From Novosphingobium sp. SG919 (GTDB taxonomy: Bacteria > Pseudomonadota > Alphaproteobacteria > Sphingomonadales > Sphingomonadaceae): 64,000 nt of DNA. This document shows positions 26,934-36,012 of the stretch, one piece after another. The notes beneath the pieces were generated by a model. The model made no database searches and was not told the DNA's origin. It saw only the letters and a program-made list of their open reading frames with translations. Made by a program: the position numbers and the translations under genes. The stretch covers positions 372,001 through 436,000 of the forward strand of contig NZ_JABCNG010000003.1 of assembly GCF_012932495.1 (NCBI RefSeq). Direction: 5' to 3'. How positions within the stretch are numbered: the stretch's first letter is position 1; each line of letters opens with the position of its first letter.

Positions 26934-27947
26934 TTGGCCGACTCGATCGGGTCAGATTTCCATTCCCCCCAGCCAGACGCAGCCGCCCCGGCTGGCGTGC
27001 CAGATCGCGTGGGCGCCACCTTGCGCGCCGCACGCGAAGCGCAGGGGCTTTCGCTCAAGGATATTGCCGCGCGCACGCGCATCACGGCGCGCCATGTCGA
27101 AGCGCTGGAAGCGGGCGACTATGACAGCCTGCCCGGCCGCCCTTATGCCCTGGGTTTTGCTCGCAGCTATGCCAAGGCGGTGGGGCTGGACGAAGCTGCG
27201 ATCGCCCAGGCCGTGCGCACCGAATTGAGCGCCCGCGCGCCCGCGCCCGAAACCCGCGTGATCCACCAGTTCGAAGCCGGCGATCCGGCCAAGACGCCTT
27301 CGCGCCTGGTCAGCTGGCTGGCGGGCCTGCTGGTGGTGGCGGTGCTGGGGCTGGGGCTGGTGTTCTGGCGCAGCTATTACTGGCCCTCGGCCGAATTGCC
27401 TGCGCTGGTCGGCCCGGAAGAGCCCAAGCCAGTGGCGGCCAAGCCGGCCGCGCAGCCCAGCGCCCCGGCGCCCGCCGCCCGGCCCAACGGCCCGGTGGTG
27501 TTCACCGCGCAGGAAGACCGCATCTGGGTCAAGTTCTACGATGGCAGCGGCAAGCAACTGGTGCAGAAGCTGATGGCCAAGGGCGAAACCTATACCGTGC
27601 CCGATGGCGTCACCGATCCCAAGCTGTGGACCGGGCGTCCCGATGCCCTGACGATCACCATCGGCGGCCAGGCCGTGCCGCGCATTGCCGACAAGCAGGG
27701 CATCGTCAAGGATGTGGCGGTCAGCGGACCGGCGCTGTGGGCCCGGGCCGACCGCGCGGCAGCTGCCGCGCCAGCGCCGGACGGCCAGGCCGTTGCCGCC
27801 GGTGCGGACGCTGGCCCGGCACATCGCCTGGTGCGGCGGCGCACGGCAACGACCGCCCCGGTGAGCGCCGATGCTGGCGGTGACGCCGCCGCCCAGCCGG
27901 CCGTGGCCAATGCCGCGCCCGAAACGGCAGCGCCCGCAACGAATTGA
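26934..27947 (+). CDS. RodZ-like helix-turn-helix membrane protein
   Basis: A 337-residue bitopic protein. The cytoplasmic N-terminus holds an HTH_25/Xre-like domain (VGATLRAAREAQGLSLKDIA, GRPYALGFARSYAKAVGL, about 26-90). A transmembrane helix follows (about 126-146), then a Pro/Ala-rich linker and a periplasmic DUF4115-like domain (IWVKFYDGSGKQLVQKLMAKGETYTVP). This layout is that of RodZ, which links MreB to the elongasome. The C-terminus is low-complexity. The start is TTG with GGGAG seven bases upstream. A TTGACT at 26841 could be a -35 box of its promoter. Confidence 0.85.
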   Translation: MADSIGSDFHSPQPDAAAPAGVPDRVGATLRAAREAQGLSLKDIAARTRITARHVEALEAGDYDSLPGRPYALGFARSYAKAVGLDEAAIAQAVRTELSARAPAPETRVIHQFEAGDPAKTPSRLVSWLAGLLVVAVLGLGLVFWRSYYWPSAELPALVGPEEPKPVAAKPAAQPSAPAPAARPNGPVVFTAQEDRIWVKFYDGSGKQLVQKLMAKGETYTVPDGVTDPKLWTGRPDALTITIGGQAVPRIADKQGIVKDVAVSGPALWARADRAAAAAPAPDGQAVAAGADAGPAHRLVRRRTATTAPVSADAGGDAAAQPAVANAAPETAAPATN

Positions 27948-28145
27948 TCGGTACCAACCGATCGGCCGGAATCGCATCAAGGCTCGACTTGTCGCGCGCG
28001 GTGCGGCACCTTGTGGCCCTTCGCAAAACATCGTGGGCGGCAGGCTGCGTGCCTGCCCATCCAGCACATTCACGCAGCATTGGTAAAGCATGCGCCGGGG
28101 GGCGGATGCTGTCGGGGGCGGCAGATGATCGAGACGGGAGTTACC

Positions 28146-29201
28146 ATGAAGACCAAGTTCCGCACGGCCAGCCCCACATTGCGCCCGGCGCGCCAGGGGC
28201 TGGTGCCCGGGGCCGCGCTGTTTGCCGCCATGGGCCTGGCCCTGGCCGGCATGCCGGTGCTGCCGCAGGCCGCCCATGCCCAGTCCGTGGGCAATCCGGG
28301 TGAAACCACCGAGGCGCGCCTGCGCCGGCTGGAAGCGGAAATCCGCGCCTTGCAGCGCAAGGTCTTTCCCGATGGCGCCGGCCGCACGTTCGGCCCGGAA
28401 ATCACGGCCACTCCGCCTTCGGCCACGCCGCCGCCGCCCAGCGTGGCGACCACGCCGCTGACCGACGTGCTCTCGCGCCTGGATGCGGTGGAAGCGCAGC
28501 TGCGCCAGGTGACCGCCGCGAGCGAGGAAAACCAGAACCACCTGAGCAAGCTGGACAGCCGCGTTGCGGCACTGGAAACCGCCGCAGCGCCGCCGGCGGG
28601 GGCACCCGCGCCCACCGCCAATTCCGGCTTCCCTGGCGGACCGACCGGGGCGAGCGCCGCACCCGCCACGCGCCCGGTGCCCCCGGGTGACGCTTCGACC
28701 AGGGCGCCGACCGTTACGCCGACCGTTGCACCCACCCCGGCGCCGACCCCGGCCAAGCCTTCGCCCGATCGCGTCGCGGCCGTCGCGGCGATCGAGAAGC
28801 CGTCGACCGGCGACAAGCAGGCCGACGAATACACGTATGGCTTTCGCCTCTATGACGCCAAGTTCTATCCCGAAGCGCAGGTGCAGCTGACCAAGTTCGT
28901 CACCACTTATCCCAAGGCCAAGCAGATCAGCCTGGCGCGCAACCTGCTGGGCCGGGCCTATCTGGAAGATGGCAAGCCGGGCACGGCGGCGCAGTGGTTC
29001 CTGCAGAACTACCTGGGCGACAAGAAGGGCGATCGCGCGCCCGACAGCCTGCTCTACCTGGGCGTGGCGATGACCCGCATCAACGACACCAAGCGCGCCT
29101 GCGGCGCCTTTGCCGAACTGCGTGATGCCTATCCCGACCAGATCGCCGGCCGCCTGAAAAGCCAGTACGACACCGCGATCAAAGGGGTGAAGTGCGATTG
29201 A
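28146..29201 (+). CDS. CpoB/YbgF-like TPR protein
   Basis: A 351-residue periplasmic protein. The signal peptide ends in AAHAQS (cleavage after residue 45). A short coiled coil follows (EARLRRLEAEIRALQRKVF), a long Pro/Ala/Thr-rich linker, then tetratricopeptide repeats from about residue 227 (ADEYTYGFRLYDAKFYPEAQVQLTKF, then AKQISLARNLLGRAYLEDG). This is the architecture of CpoB (YbgF), which couples outer-membrane constriction by Tol-Pal to peptidoglycan synthesis, although no tol-pal genes adjoin it. The ATG at 28146 has GGGAG seven to eight bases upstream. Its stop overlaps the likely tilS start. Confidence 0.88.
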   Translation: MKTKFRTASPTLRPARQGLVPGAALFAAMGLALAGMPVLPQAAHAQSVGNPGETTEARLRRLEAEIRALQRKVFPDGAGRTFGPEITATPPSATPPPPSVATTPLTDVLSRLDAVEAQLRQVTAASEENQNHLSKLDSRVAALETAAAPPAGAPAPTANSGFPGGPTGASAAPATRPVPPGDASTRAPTVTPTVAPTPAPTPAKPSPDRVAAVAAIEKPSTGDKQADEYTYGFRLYDAKFYPEAQVQLTKFVTTYPKAKQISLARNLLGRAYLEDGKPGTAAQWFLQNYLGDKKGDRAPDSLLYLGVAMTRINDTKRACGAFAELRDAYPDQIAGRLKSQYDTAIKGVKCD

Positions 29202-30174
29202 GCCTGCGCCCGAAGACCTGATCCGCTTCACCCGCGATTGGGCCGCGCTGGGGCTGGATGATGCGGCGTGCGTAGGGCTGGCGGTTTCGGGCGGGCCAGA
29301 CAGCTGCGCGCTGCTGCTGCTCGCCGCAGCACACTGCCCCGAACGCATTGCCGTGGCCACGGTGGACCATGGCCTGCGGGCCGCAGCTGCGGCCGAGGCG
29401 CAGGAGGTGGCCGCGCTCTGCGCGCGATTGAGGGTGCCCCATGCCACGCTGAAGATCGACCTGGGTGGCGGCCGCGCCATCCAGGCCCGTGCCCGCACCG
29501 CGCGCTATGCCGCGCTGGCCGGTTGGGCGGGCGCGCAGGGCCTGGCAGGCCTCGCCACGGCGCACCACCTGGACGACCAGGCCGAAACCCTGGCCATGCG
29601 CCTCAACCGCGGGGCGGGGGTGCGGGGCCTGGCCGGCATGCGCACACAGGCCATCGTGCCGGGAAGCCGGGGCCTGCCGCTATGGCGGCCCTTGCTGGGC
29701 TGGCGCCGGGCAGACCTTGCCGCGGTGGTGGCACGCGCCGGGGTGGTGGCGGCCGATGATCCGTCCAACCGCGACGGCCGCTTTGAACGGGTGCGCGTGC
29801 GCGCCGGGCTGGCCGGTGCCGATTGGCTCGACCCGGCCGGCTGGGCCGCCAGCGCGCAGCATCTGGGCGAAGCCGATGCCGCGCTGGACTGGGCGGCGCG
29901 GCAGCTTTTCGCGCAAGGCTGGCAGAGCGCGGATGACGGGCGAGGGGGCATGCTGGCGGTGCCGGCCGATCTGCCCCAGGCCCTGGCCCTGCGCCTGCTG
30001 GAGCAGGTGCTGGCGGCGCTCGATGCCGGAGCAAATGCTCCGCGCGGGGCAGAGCTGGCACGCTGGCATGGCGCCCTGGCGCAAGGGCAGGTGGCCACGC
30101 TGGCCGGGCTGCGCGGCGAAGGCCGGGGGGCGATCTGGCATTTTTCGCGCGCCGCACCCCATCGGGCAGGGTGA
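29197..30174 (+). CDS. tilS: tRNA(Ile)-lysidine synthetase TilS, probable ATT start
   Basis: It adds lysine to C34 of tRNA-Ile so that AUA is read. The PP-loop motif VSGGPDS is present near residue 30, followed by ATVDHGLR and HHLDDQAETLAMRLNRGAG, which are diagnostic. The frame has a stop at 29188-29190 and no ATG, GTG or TTG before the PP-loop; the first standard start is GTG at 29353, which would delete the catalytic motif. The best candidate is ATT at 29197, placed as ATTGA over the upstream stop codon with AAAGGGG about nine bases before. A CTG at 29218 is the alternative. The C-terminal TilS domain looks short but the 325-residue length is normal for sphingomonads. A sequencing error near the start remains possible. 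Confidence 0.88.
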   Translation: MEPAPEDLIRFTRDWAALGLDDAACVGLAVSGGPDSCALLLLAAAHCPERIAVATVDHGLRAAAAAEAQEVAALCARLRVPHATLKIDLGGGRAIQARARTARYAALAGWAGAQGLAGLATAHHLDDQAETLAMRLNRGAGVRGLAGMRTQAIVPGSRGLPLWRPLLGWRRADLAAVVARAGVVAADDPSNRDGRFERVRVRAGLAGADWLDPAGWAASAQHLGEADAALDWAARQLFAQGWQSADDGRGGMLAVPADLPQALALRLLEQVLAALDAGANAPRGAELARWHGALAQGQVATLAGLRGEGRGAIWHFSRAAPHRAG

Positions 30175-30286
30175 AAAACACCGCTTTCGTGCCGTTATTG
30201 CAGCCTTGGGCGGGTCACGCGCGATTCGGCAACTTGCCATTCAGCGGATCGCACCTACCTTCCCCAGTGAAAGGATTGCGTGACCG

Positions 30287-32239
30287 ATGAACGATGACCA
30301 GCCGCAGGGAAATCCCTGGATGAAGAGCCTTCTGGTGTGGGGGGGTATCTTCCTCGCCCTGCTGCTCGTGGTCTCGATGTTCGGGGCACGCAGCGATGCT
30401 TCGGGAACGCAGATCGGCTATTCCGATTTCCGCGCCCGCGTGGCCGAAGGCCAGGTGCGCGACGTGCAGATCGGCGCCGACAAGATTTCCGGCACGCTGA
30501 AGAACGACCAGACCTTTACCACCACGCCCGTGGATGGGGACAAGGAACTGCTGCCCAAGCTGTTGCAGGACAACAACGTGCCCTACACCGGCAAGGCGCA
30601 AGAAGAGCCCAACATGCTCGTGTGGGTGCTGGCGCAGTCGCTGCCGTTCCTGCTGATCCTGGGCGTGGCGTTCTTCGCCCTGCGCCAGGTGCAGAAGGGT
30701 GGCGGTTCGGGCGCCATGGGCTTTGGCAAGTCCAAGGCCAAGCTCCTGACCGAGCGTTCGGGCCGCGTGACGTTTGACGACGTCGCCGGCATCGACGAAG
30801 CGCGCGAGGAACTGCAGGAAATCGTTGAATTCCTGCGCGATCCCAGCCGCTTTTCCAAGCTGGGTGGCCAGATTCCCAAGGGTGCGCTGCTGGTCGGCTC
30901 GCCCGGTACCGGCAAGACCCTGCTGGCCCGCGCGATTGCCGGCGAAGCGGGCGTGCCGTTCTTCACCATTTCGGGTTCGGACTTCGTCGAAATGTTCGTG
31001 GGCGTGGGCGCGAGCCGCGTGCGCGACATGTTCGAGCAGGCCAAGAAGAACGCGCCGTGCATCGTCTTCATCGACGAAATCGACGCCGTGGGCCGCCATC
31101 GTGGCCATGGCCTGGGCAATTCCAATGACGAGCGCGAGCAGACGCTGAACCAGCTGCTGGTGGAAATGGATGGGTTCGAGGCCAACGAAGGCATCATCAT
31201 CATTGCCGCCACCAACCGGCCCGACGTGCTCGATCCCGCACTGCTGCGTCCCGGCCGCTTCGACCGCCAAGTGGTGGTGCCGGTGCCCGATATCGAGGGC
31301 CGCGAAAAGATCCTGGGCGTGCACATGAAGAAAGTGCCGTTGGCGCCCGACGTGAACCCGCGCGTGATCGCGCGCGGCACCCCCGGCTTTTCGGGCGCGG
31401 ACCTGGCCAACCTCGTCAACGAAGCTGCCCTGCTCGCCGCGCGCCGCAACAAGCGCCTGGTGGCCATGCAGGAATTCGAAGACGCCAAGGACAAGGTGAT
31501 GATGGGCGCGGAACGCCGCTCCATGGTCATGACCGAAGACGAAAAGAAGATGACCGCCTATCACGAGGCGGGCCATGCGATCGTCTCGGTGTTCGAGCCG
31601 GCTTCCGATCCGATCCACAAGGCCACGATCATCCCGCGCGGCCGCGCGCTGGGCATGGTCATGCGCTTGCCCGAACGCGACAGCTATTCCTATCACCGCG
31701 ACAAGATGCACGCGAACCTCTCGGTTTCGATGGGCGGGCGCGTGGCCGAGGAAATCATCTTCGGGCACGACAAGGTCTCGTCGGGCGCCTCGGGCGACAT
31801 CCAGTATGCCACGGGCCTGGCGCGTTCGATGGTGACCAAGTGGGGCATGTCGGAAAAGCTGGGGCCGCTGCAGTATGAAGACCAGCAGGAAGGCTATCTG
31901 GGCATGGGCGGTTCGGCCCGGCTCATGGCCTCGGAAGACACCAACAAGCTGATCGACAGCGAAATCCGCGCGCTGGTGGACCAGGGCTATGCCCGCGCCG
32001 TGGAAATCCTGCGTGCCAACGAAGACAAGCTGCACCTGTTGGCCCAGGCCCTGCTGGAATATGAAACGCTGACCGGTGACGAGATCAAGACGCTGATGGA
32101 CGGCGGCCAGCTGGAACGGCCCGAAAGCTTCTCCGGCCCGGCGCGGCCGATCGCCGCACCCGGTGCCACGGTGCCGCGCGCCGGGCGCCGTTTCGTCGGC
32201 GGTGGCAGCAACGGCGGGTTGCAGCCGCAGGGGGCTTGA
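30287..32239 (+). CDS. ftsH: ATP-dependent zinc metalloprotease FtsH
   Basis: A membrane-bound AAA+ protease that degrades misfolded membrane and regulatory proteins. Two transmembrane helices flank a periplasmic domain (about residues 14-33, [19 protein letters not shown], and about 108-128, [20 protein letters not shown]). Walker A is GSPGTGKT (204-211, with Ser where Pro is usual), Walker B is [11 protein letters not shown], and the second region of homology includes [17 protein letters not shown]. The zinc site HEAGH lies at 426-430. At 650 residues it is complete. A good GAAAGGA sits about 13 bases before the ATG. A repeat containing a terminator follows. Confidence 0.98.
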   Translation: MNDDQPQGNPWMKSLLVWGGIFLALLLVVSMFGARSDASGTQIGYSDFRARVAEGQVRDVQIGADKISGTLKNDQTFTTTPVDGDKELLPKLLQDNNVPYTGKAQEEPNMLVWVLAQSLPFLLILGVAFFALRQVQKGGGSGAMGFGKSKAKLLTERSGRVTFDDVAGIDEAREELQEIVEFLRDPSRFSKLGGQIPKGALLVGSPGTGKTLLARAIAGEAGVPFFTISGSDFVEMFVGVGASRVRDMFEQAKKNAPCIVFIDEIDAVGRHRGHGLGNSNDEREQTLNQLLVEMDGFEANEGIIIIAATNRPDVLDPALLRPGRFDRQVVVPVPDIEGREKILGVHMKKVPLAPDVNPRVIARGTPGFSGADLANLVNEAALLAARRNKRLVAMQEFEDAKDKVMMGAERRSMVMTEDEKKMTAYHEAGHAIVSVFEPASDPIHKATIIPRGRALGMVMRLPERDSYSYHRDKMHANLSVSMGGRVAEEIIFGHDKVSSGASGDIQYATGLARSMVTKWGMSEKLGPLQYEDQQEGYLGMGGSARLMASEDTNKLIDSEIRALVDQGYARAVEILRANEDKLHLLAQALLEYETLTGDEIKTLMDGGQLERPESFSGPARPIAAPGATVPRAGRRFVGGGSNGGLQPQGA

Positions 32240-32240
32240 C

Positions 32241-32373
32241 CCTCGATCCTCCCCGCGCGCGGGGAGGTGGCAGGCCGCAGACCTGACGGAGTGGCGACGC
32301 CTTGCGCTGCTGCTGCCCCTCCACCACCGCTTCGCGGCGGTTCCCCTCCCCATCGATGATGGGGAGGTTTTTT
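32241..32373 (+). repeat. dispersed GC-rich palindromic repeat, copy C (modules swapped)
   Basis: Here module 2 comes first (GATCCTCCCCGCGCGCGGGG, then GGTGGCAGGCCGCAGACC) and module 1 second (CCCCTCCACCACCGCTTCGC, then TTCCCCTCCCCATC). Copies A (18655) and B (21164, inverted) have the opposite order, so the modules behave as independent units. The last hairpin has become a terminator because a T6 run follows. Confidence 0.78.
32345..32373 (+). terminator. intrinsic terminator of ftsH, made from repeat copy C
   Basis: CCTCCCCATC pairs perfectly with GATGGGGAGG around a three-base loop and is followed by TTTTTT. It lies about 105 bases downstream of the ftsH stop and before the exonuclease gene. 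Confidence 0.9.
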
Positions 32374-32435
32374 GCGCCCATCGGGCCCAACGCCCATCTG
32401 GAACCCAAGGGGCCTGCGGTCCATTGTCACCGCAC

Positions 32436-33443
32436 ATGGCCCTTGACCTTGCCTGGATTCGCCCCGAGCCGCAGGGCATCTATCTGCCCCCGGCTGATGC
32501 CTGGATCGATCCGGCGCATGCCGTGGCCCGGGCGTTGGTCACGCACGGGCATGCCGACCATGCGCGCGGCGGGCACGGGCAGACCGTGGCCACGGCGGCC
32601 ACGCTGGCGATCATGGGCTTGCGCTATGGCGTGATGCCCGAAGGTGGGCGCGTGGTGGACTATGGCGGCAGCATGGACCTGGATGGCGGTATCCGGGCCA
32701 CGTTCGTGCCCGCCGGGCACGTGCTGGGTTCAGCCCAGATCCTGCTGGAGCGCGATGGCCAACGCGTGGTGGTGACAGGCGATTACAAGCGCCGGCCCGA
32801 TCCCACTTGCGCGCCGTTCGAAGTGGTGCCCTGCGACGTGTTCATCACCGAGGCGACGTTTGGCCTGCCGGTGTTTCGCCATCCGCCGATCGATGAGGAA
32901 ATCGCCCGCCTGCGTGAAGCCCTGGCAGCCCATCCGCAGCGTTGCGTGCTGGTGGGCGCCTATGCCCTGGGCAAGGCGCAGCGCCTGATTGCCGAACTGC
33001 GCCGTGCGGGGCACGATGCGCCGATCTTTCTGCACGGGGCGATGGAGCGGATGTGCGGCCTCTATCGCGAATGGGGCATCGACCTGGGTGACCTGCGCCC
33101 GGTCGCCGGCGTGGCCAAGGCCGACGTGATGGGGCACATCGTGGTCTGCCCGCCATCGGCGCTCAACGACCGCTGGAGCCGGCGCCTGCCCGATCCGATC
33201 ACCGCGATGGCATCGGGCTGGATGCGGGTGCGGCAGCGCGCACGGCAGCGCAACGTGGAATTGCCGCTGGTGATTTCCGACCACGCCGATTGGGATGAAC
33301 TGACCGCGACGATCACCCAGGTGAACCCGGCTGAAACCTGGATCACCCACGGGCGGGAAGAAGCCCTGCTGCGCTGGTGTGCGCTCCACCAGCGCCCGGC
33401 ACGTGCCCTGGCGCTGGTGGGGTATGAGGATGAAGATGATTGA
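32436..33443 (+). CDS. ligase-associated DNA exonuclease (MBL fold)
   Basis: A 335-residue MBL-fold nuclease of the SNM1/Artemis-like group that partners an ATP-dependent ligase. The metal-binding HGHADH occupies 37-42; FVPAGHVLGSAQILLE and VVTGDYKRRPD carry further His/Asp ligands; ISDHADW and THGREE form the late metal-site motifs of the beta-CASP-like end. Such proteins sit next to a ligase and often an Lhr-type helicase in a DNA-damage-response cluster. Here the ligase is downstream at 33913 on the same strand, with a reversed small gene between. The ATG at 32436 precedes LDLAWIRPEPQGIYLP, the usual N-terminus. Confidence 0.9.
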   Translation: MALDLAWIRPEPQGIYLPPADAWIDPAHAVARALVTHGHADHARGGHGQTVATAATLAIMGLRYGVMPEGGRVVDYGGSMDLDGGIRATFVPAGHVLGSAQILLERDGQRVVVTGDYKRRPDPTCAPFEVVPCDVFITEATFGLPVFRHPPIDEEIARLREALAAHPQRCVLVGAYALGKAQRLIAELRRAGHDAPIFLHGAMERMCGLYREWGIDLGDLRPVAGVAKADVMGHIVVCPPSALNDRWSRRLPDPITAMASGWMRVRQRARQRNVELPLVISDHADWDELTATITQVNPAETWITHGREEALLRWCALHQRPARALALVGYEDEDD

Positions 33444-33473
33444 GCGGCGCAGATGATGGATCCGCTCCGCGCC

Positions 33474-33818
33474 TCAATGCAGGGCGGCGAGGTCCGTCTG
33501 CACCTTGCCCAGCACTTCGGGCGTGAGCTTGTCGGGGGCAAAGCCCGACAGGTCCTTGAGGCTCATGCTCTTGAAGCTCTCGAACTGCGGATGGCTGGCC
33601 AGGCCGGGCAGATCCTTGTCGATCACCGCCTTGGCCTGCGCATCGGCCACCAGGGTGGCAATCGGCGTATCGAGCGTGAAGCGGGCGCCAGCGGTGGGTG
33701 CGGTGGCGGGCGTGGACTGGCTCGCCGGCACGGTGGGTTCGGCCGCATGGGCGGGCGCCGCGGCCATCAGGGCGGCGGGCAGCGAAAGCAGGGCAATGGT
33801 GGCAAGACGCTGGGTCAT
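33474..33818 (-). CDS. small secreted protein of unknown function
   Basis: A 114-residue exported protein: MTQRLATIALLSLPAALMAA gives a signal peptide ending APAHAAE. The mature region has a Thr/Pro/Ala linker and then FTLDTPIATLVADAQAKAVI, DKDLPGLASHPQF and SMSLKDLSGF, and it ends DLAALH. The pattern (predicted helical, repeated DLxGLxxHPxF then SLxxL) resembles small secreted sphingomonad proteins without assigned function. It is inserted on the opposite strand between the exonuclease and the ligase. Start at 33818 (MTQ) rather than the upstream in-frame codon at 33848. Confidence 0.72.
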   Translation of the reverse strand: MTQRLATIALLSLPAALMAAAPAHAAEPTVPASQSTPATAPTAGARFTLDTPIATLVADAQAKAVIDKDLPGLASHPQFESFKSMSLKDLSGFAPDKLTPEVLGKVQTDLAALH

Positions 33819-33912
33819 ATGCGTTTCCTGGCTGTGAGCCCTGGCCATACCACCGCGCGCGACGGTGCGGCCAATGAATTCGGCTTAACTTCCAAGCGGG
33901 GGAGGGCCTGAC

Positions 33913-35520
33913 ATGGAACGCTTTGCCGCCCTCGTCGATGGCCTGGTCTATACCCGATCGCGCAATGGCAAGCTGGCATTGCTGGCCGACTACCTGCGCA
34001 CCACGCCCGATCCCGATCGCGGCTGGGCGCTGGCAGCATTGACCGATGGGCTGGATTTTCCGGCGGTGAAGGCCAGCACCGTGCGCGGCCTGCTCGACGC
34101 GCGGGTGGACGAAGTGCTGTGGCGCCTGTCGCGCGATTATGTGGGCGATACGGCGGAAACGGCCAGCCTGCTTTGGCCAGAACCGCATGCGCCCCAGCCA
34201 CCCCCGCCCAGCGTGACCGAGGTGGTGGAAACGTTGGCCGGCGCGACCCGCGCCACGGCGGCGGAGCGGCTGGCCGGGCTGCTCGACCGGCTCGATGCCA
34301 ATGGGCGCTATGCCCTGCTCAAGCTGGCGACCGGGGCGATGCGCATCGGCCTGTCCGCGCGGCTGGCCAAAGTGGCGTTTGCCCAAGCCTTTGGCGTGGA
34401 TGTGGAGGCGGTAGAGGAGTTGTGGCACGGCCAGGCGCCGCCCTATGCCGACCTGTTTGCCTGGGCCGCCGATGGCGCGCCGCCGCCCGACGCGCAAAGC
34501 TTGCCGCTGTTCCGCCCGTTCATGCTGGCCCAGCCGCTGGAAGAGACGGTTGTGGACCTGAGCGCCTTTGCCGCCGAATGGAAATGGGACGGCATTCGCG
34601 TGCAACTGGTTCATGTGCCCGGCCAGGACGGCGGGCAGTCTCGGCTCTATTCGCGCGGGGGCGACGATATCTCCGCCAGTTTTCCCGAAATGACCGATGC
34701 GTTGCGCGTGCCAGCGGTGCTCGACGGCGAATTGCTGGTGCGTGGCAGCCATCAAGGCGGCGAAGCGGGCGGGGCGGCCAGTTTCAACGCGTTGCAGCAA
34801 AGGCTCGGGCGCAAGAGCGTGAGCAAGGCGATGCTGGCCGAATATCCCGCGTTCGTGCGGCTTTACGACGTGTTGCTGCTGGAAGGCGAAGACTTGCGCC
34901 CGCTGGGCTGGGAAGCGCGGCGCGCGGCGCTGGAAGACCTGGTGCCTCGGCTGGACCCCGCGCGGTTCGACATTTCGCCGGTGATCGCGGCGGAAACCCT
35001 CGATGAGCTTGGCGAAATTCGCGCCCGCGCGCGCGACGACGCGATCGAGGGGGTGATGCTCAAGCGCCGCGATGCGCCCTATGTGGCGGGGCGTCGCACC
35101 GGTCTGTGGTACAAGTGGAAGCGCGATCCGCTGCTGATCGACTGCGTGCTGATGTATGCGCAGCGGGGCAGTGGCAAGCGATCGTCGTTCTATTCCGATT
35201 TCACCTTTGGTTGCTGGGACGGCGATCCCGATGCCGGGGCAGACCTGCTGCCGGTGGGCAAGGCCTATTTCGGGTTCACCGACGAGGAACTCAAATGGTT
35301 GGATCGCTTCGTGCGGCAGCACACCGTCAACCGCTTTGGCCCGGTGCGCGAGGTGGATCGCAGCCTGGTGCTGGAAGTGGCGTTCGATTCGGTCCATGCC
35401 AGCAAACGGCACAAGTCTGGCCTGGCCATGCGTTTCCCGCGCATCCATCGTATCCGTGCCGACAAGCCCGCGCACGAGGCGGACCGCCTGGATACCTTGC
35501 GCGGCCTGGTGGCGGATTGA
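33913..35520 (+). CDS. ATP-dependent DNA ligase
   Basis: A 535-residue DNA ligase that uses ATP, distinct from the housekeeping NAD-dependent LigA. An N-terminal DNA-binding domain (FAALVDGLVYTRSRNGKLALL) precedes the nucleotidyltransferase core. The adenylated Lys224 lies in motif I, KWDGIR (224-229); motif III is FVRLYDVLLLEGEDLR and motif V is LWYKWKRDPLLIDCVL. The OB-fold tail ends with VEVAF-like VLEVAFDSVHAS. With the upstream exonuclease it fits the ligase-associated DNA repair module of alphaproteobacteria. No helicase or PdeM-type partner is in this window. The gene starts 94 bp after the divergent small gene. Confidence 0.95.
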   Translation: MERFAALVDGLVYTRSRNGKLALLADYLRTTPDPDRGWALAALTDGLDFPAVKASTVRGLLDARVDEVLWRLSRDYVGDTAETASLLWPEPHAPQPPPPSVTEVVETLAGATRATAAERLAGLLDRLDANGRYALLKLATGAMRIGLSARLAKVAFAQAFGVDVEAVEELWHGQAPPYADLFAWAADGAPPPDAQSLPLFRPFMLAQPLEETVVDLSAFAAEWKWDGIRVQLVHVPGQDGGQSRLYSRGGDDISASFPEMTDALRVPAVLDGELLVRGSHQGGEAGGAASFNALQQRLGRKSVSKAMLAEYPAFVRLYDVLLLEGEDLRPLGWEARRAALEDLVPRLDPARFDISPVIAAETLDELGEIRARARDDAIEGVMLKRRDAPYVAGRRTGLWYKWKRDPLLIDCVLMYAQRGSGKRSSFYSDFTFGCWDGDPDAGADLLPVGKAYFGFTDEELKWLDRFVRQHTVNRFGPVREVDRSLVLEVAFDSVHASKRHKSGLAMRFPRIHRIRADKPAHEADRLDTLRGLVAD

Positions 35521-35591
35521 TACCGGTCAACGCGGCTGCCCGCGCGCGGCGATAGGGACGAGCATCCCATCCCTTGCGCGAAAGGCCCATC

Positions 35592-36005
35592 ATGGCAGCC
35601 TCTGCCGAAGCCACGCTTGCTACCCCGTTCGAACGCATCGGTGGCCACGCCGCCCTGCGCCGCATCACCGACCGGTTCTATGACCTGATGGAAAGCGATC
35701 CGGCCTATGCCGCCTTGCGCGCGATGCACGCGGCCGACCTGGCGCCGATGCGCGCCGCGCTGCCCAGCTTCCTGGCCGGCTGGTGCGGCGGCCCGCGCGA
35801 TTGGTGGCAGGCCAATCCAGGCAAGTGCATGATGTCGCTGCACAGCCCCTTTCCGATCGACCAGGAAACGGCCGGTCAATGGGCGCAAGCGATGCGTCGC
35901 GCGATTGCCGATGTGGCGCCGGCCGATGCCGAGCTGGCGCAGGCGATGGGCGACGTGCTGGAGCGCATGGCGCTGGGCATGGCGCGCGATGGGGCGCGCG
36001 GGTAG
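35592..36005 (+). CDS. group II truncated haemoglobin
   Basis: A 137-residue 2/2 globin that binds oxygen or nitric oxide via haem. The B10 Tyr is Tyr30 in RITDRFYDLM. The proximal His F8 is His84 in SLHSPFPI, a stretch that matches the RHxPFxI motif of the O (group II) class, and FLAGWCGGPRDWWQAN precedes it. The C-terminal Trp-containing helix AGQWAQAMRRAI completes the pocket. The start at 35592 has AAAGG seven bases upstream. Role (oxygen/NO chemistry) is family inference. The stop is only seven bases from the convergent tldE stop. Confidence 0.9.
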   Translation: MAASAEATLATPFERIGGHAALRRITDRFYDLMESDPAYAALRAMHAADLAPMRAALPSFLAGWCGGPRDWWQANPGKCMMSLHSPFPIDQETAGQWAQAMRRAIADVAPADAELAQAMGDVLERMALGMARDGARG

Positions 36006-36012
36006 CGCGCCT

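Noticed and set aside
24269..27085. A 938-codon frame antisense to ptsP
   Set aside because: A shadow of the GC-rich ptsP codons; the sense strand has all the EI-Ntr motifs.
29353..30174. tilS starting at GTG 29353
   Set aside because: It would remove the SGGPDS catalytic motif, which is present in frame just upstream.
30215..32479. A 754-codon frame antisense to ftsH
   Set aside because: A GC-rich antisense shadow; FtsH is unmistakable on the plus strand.
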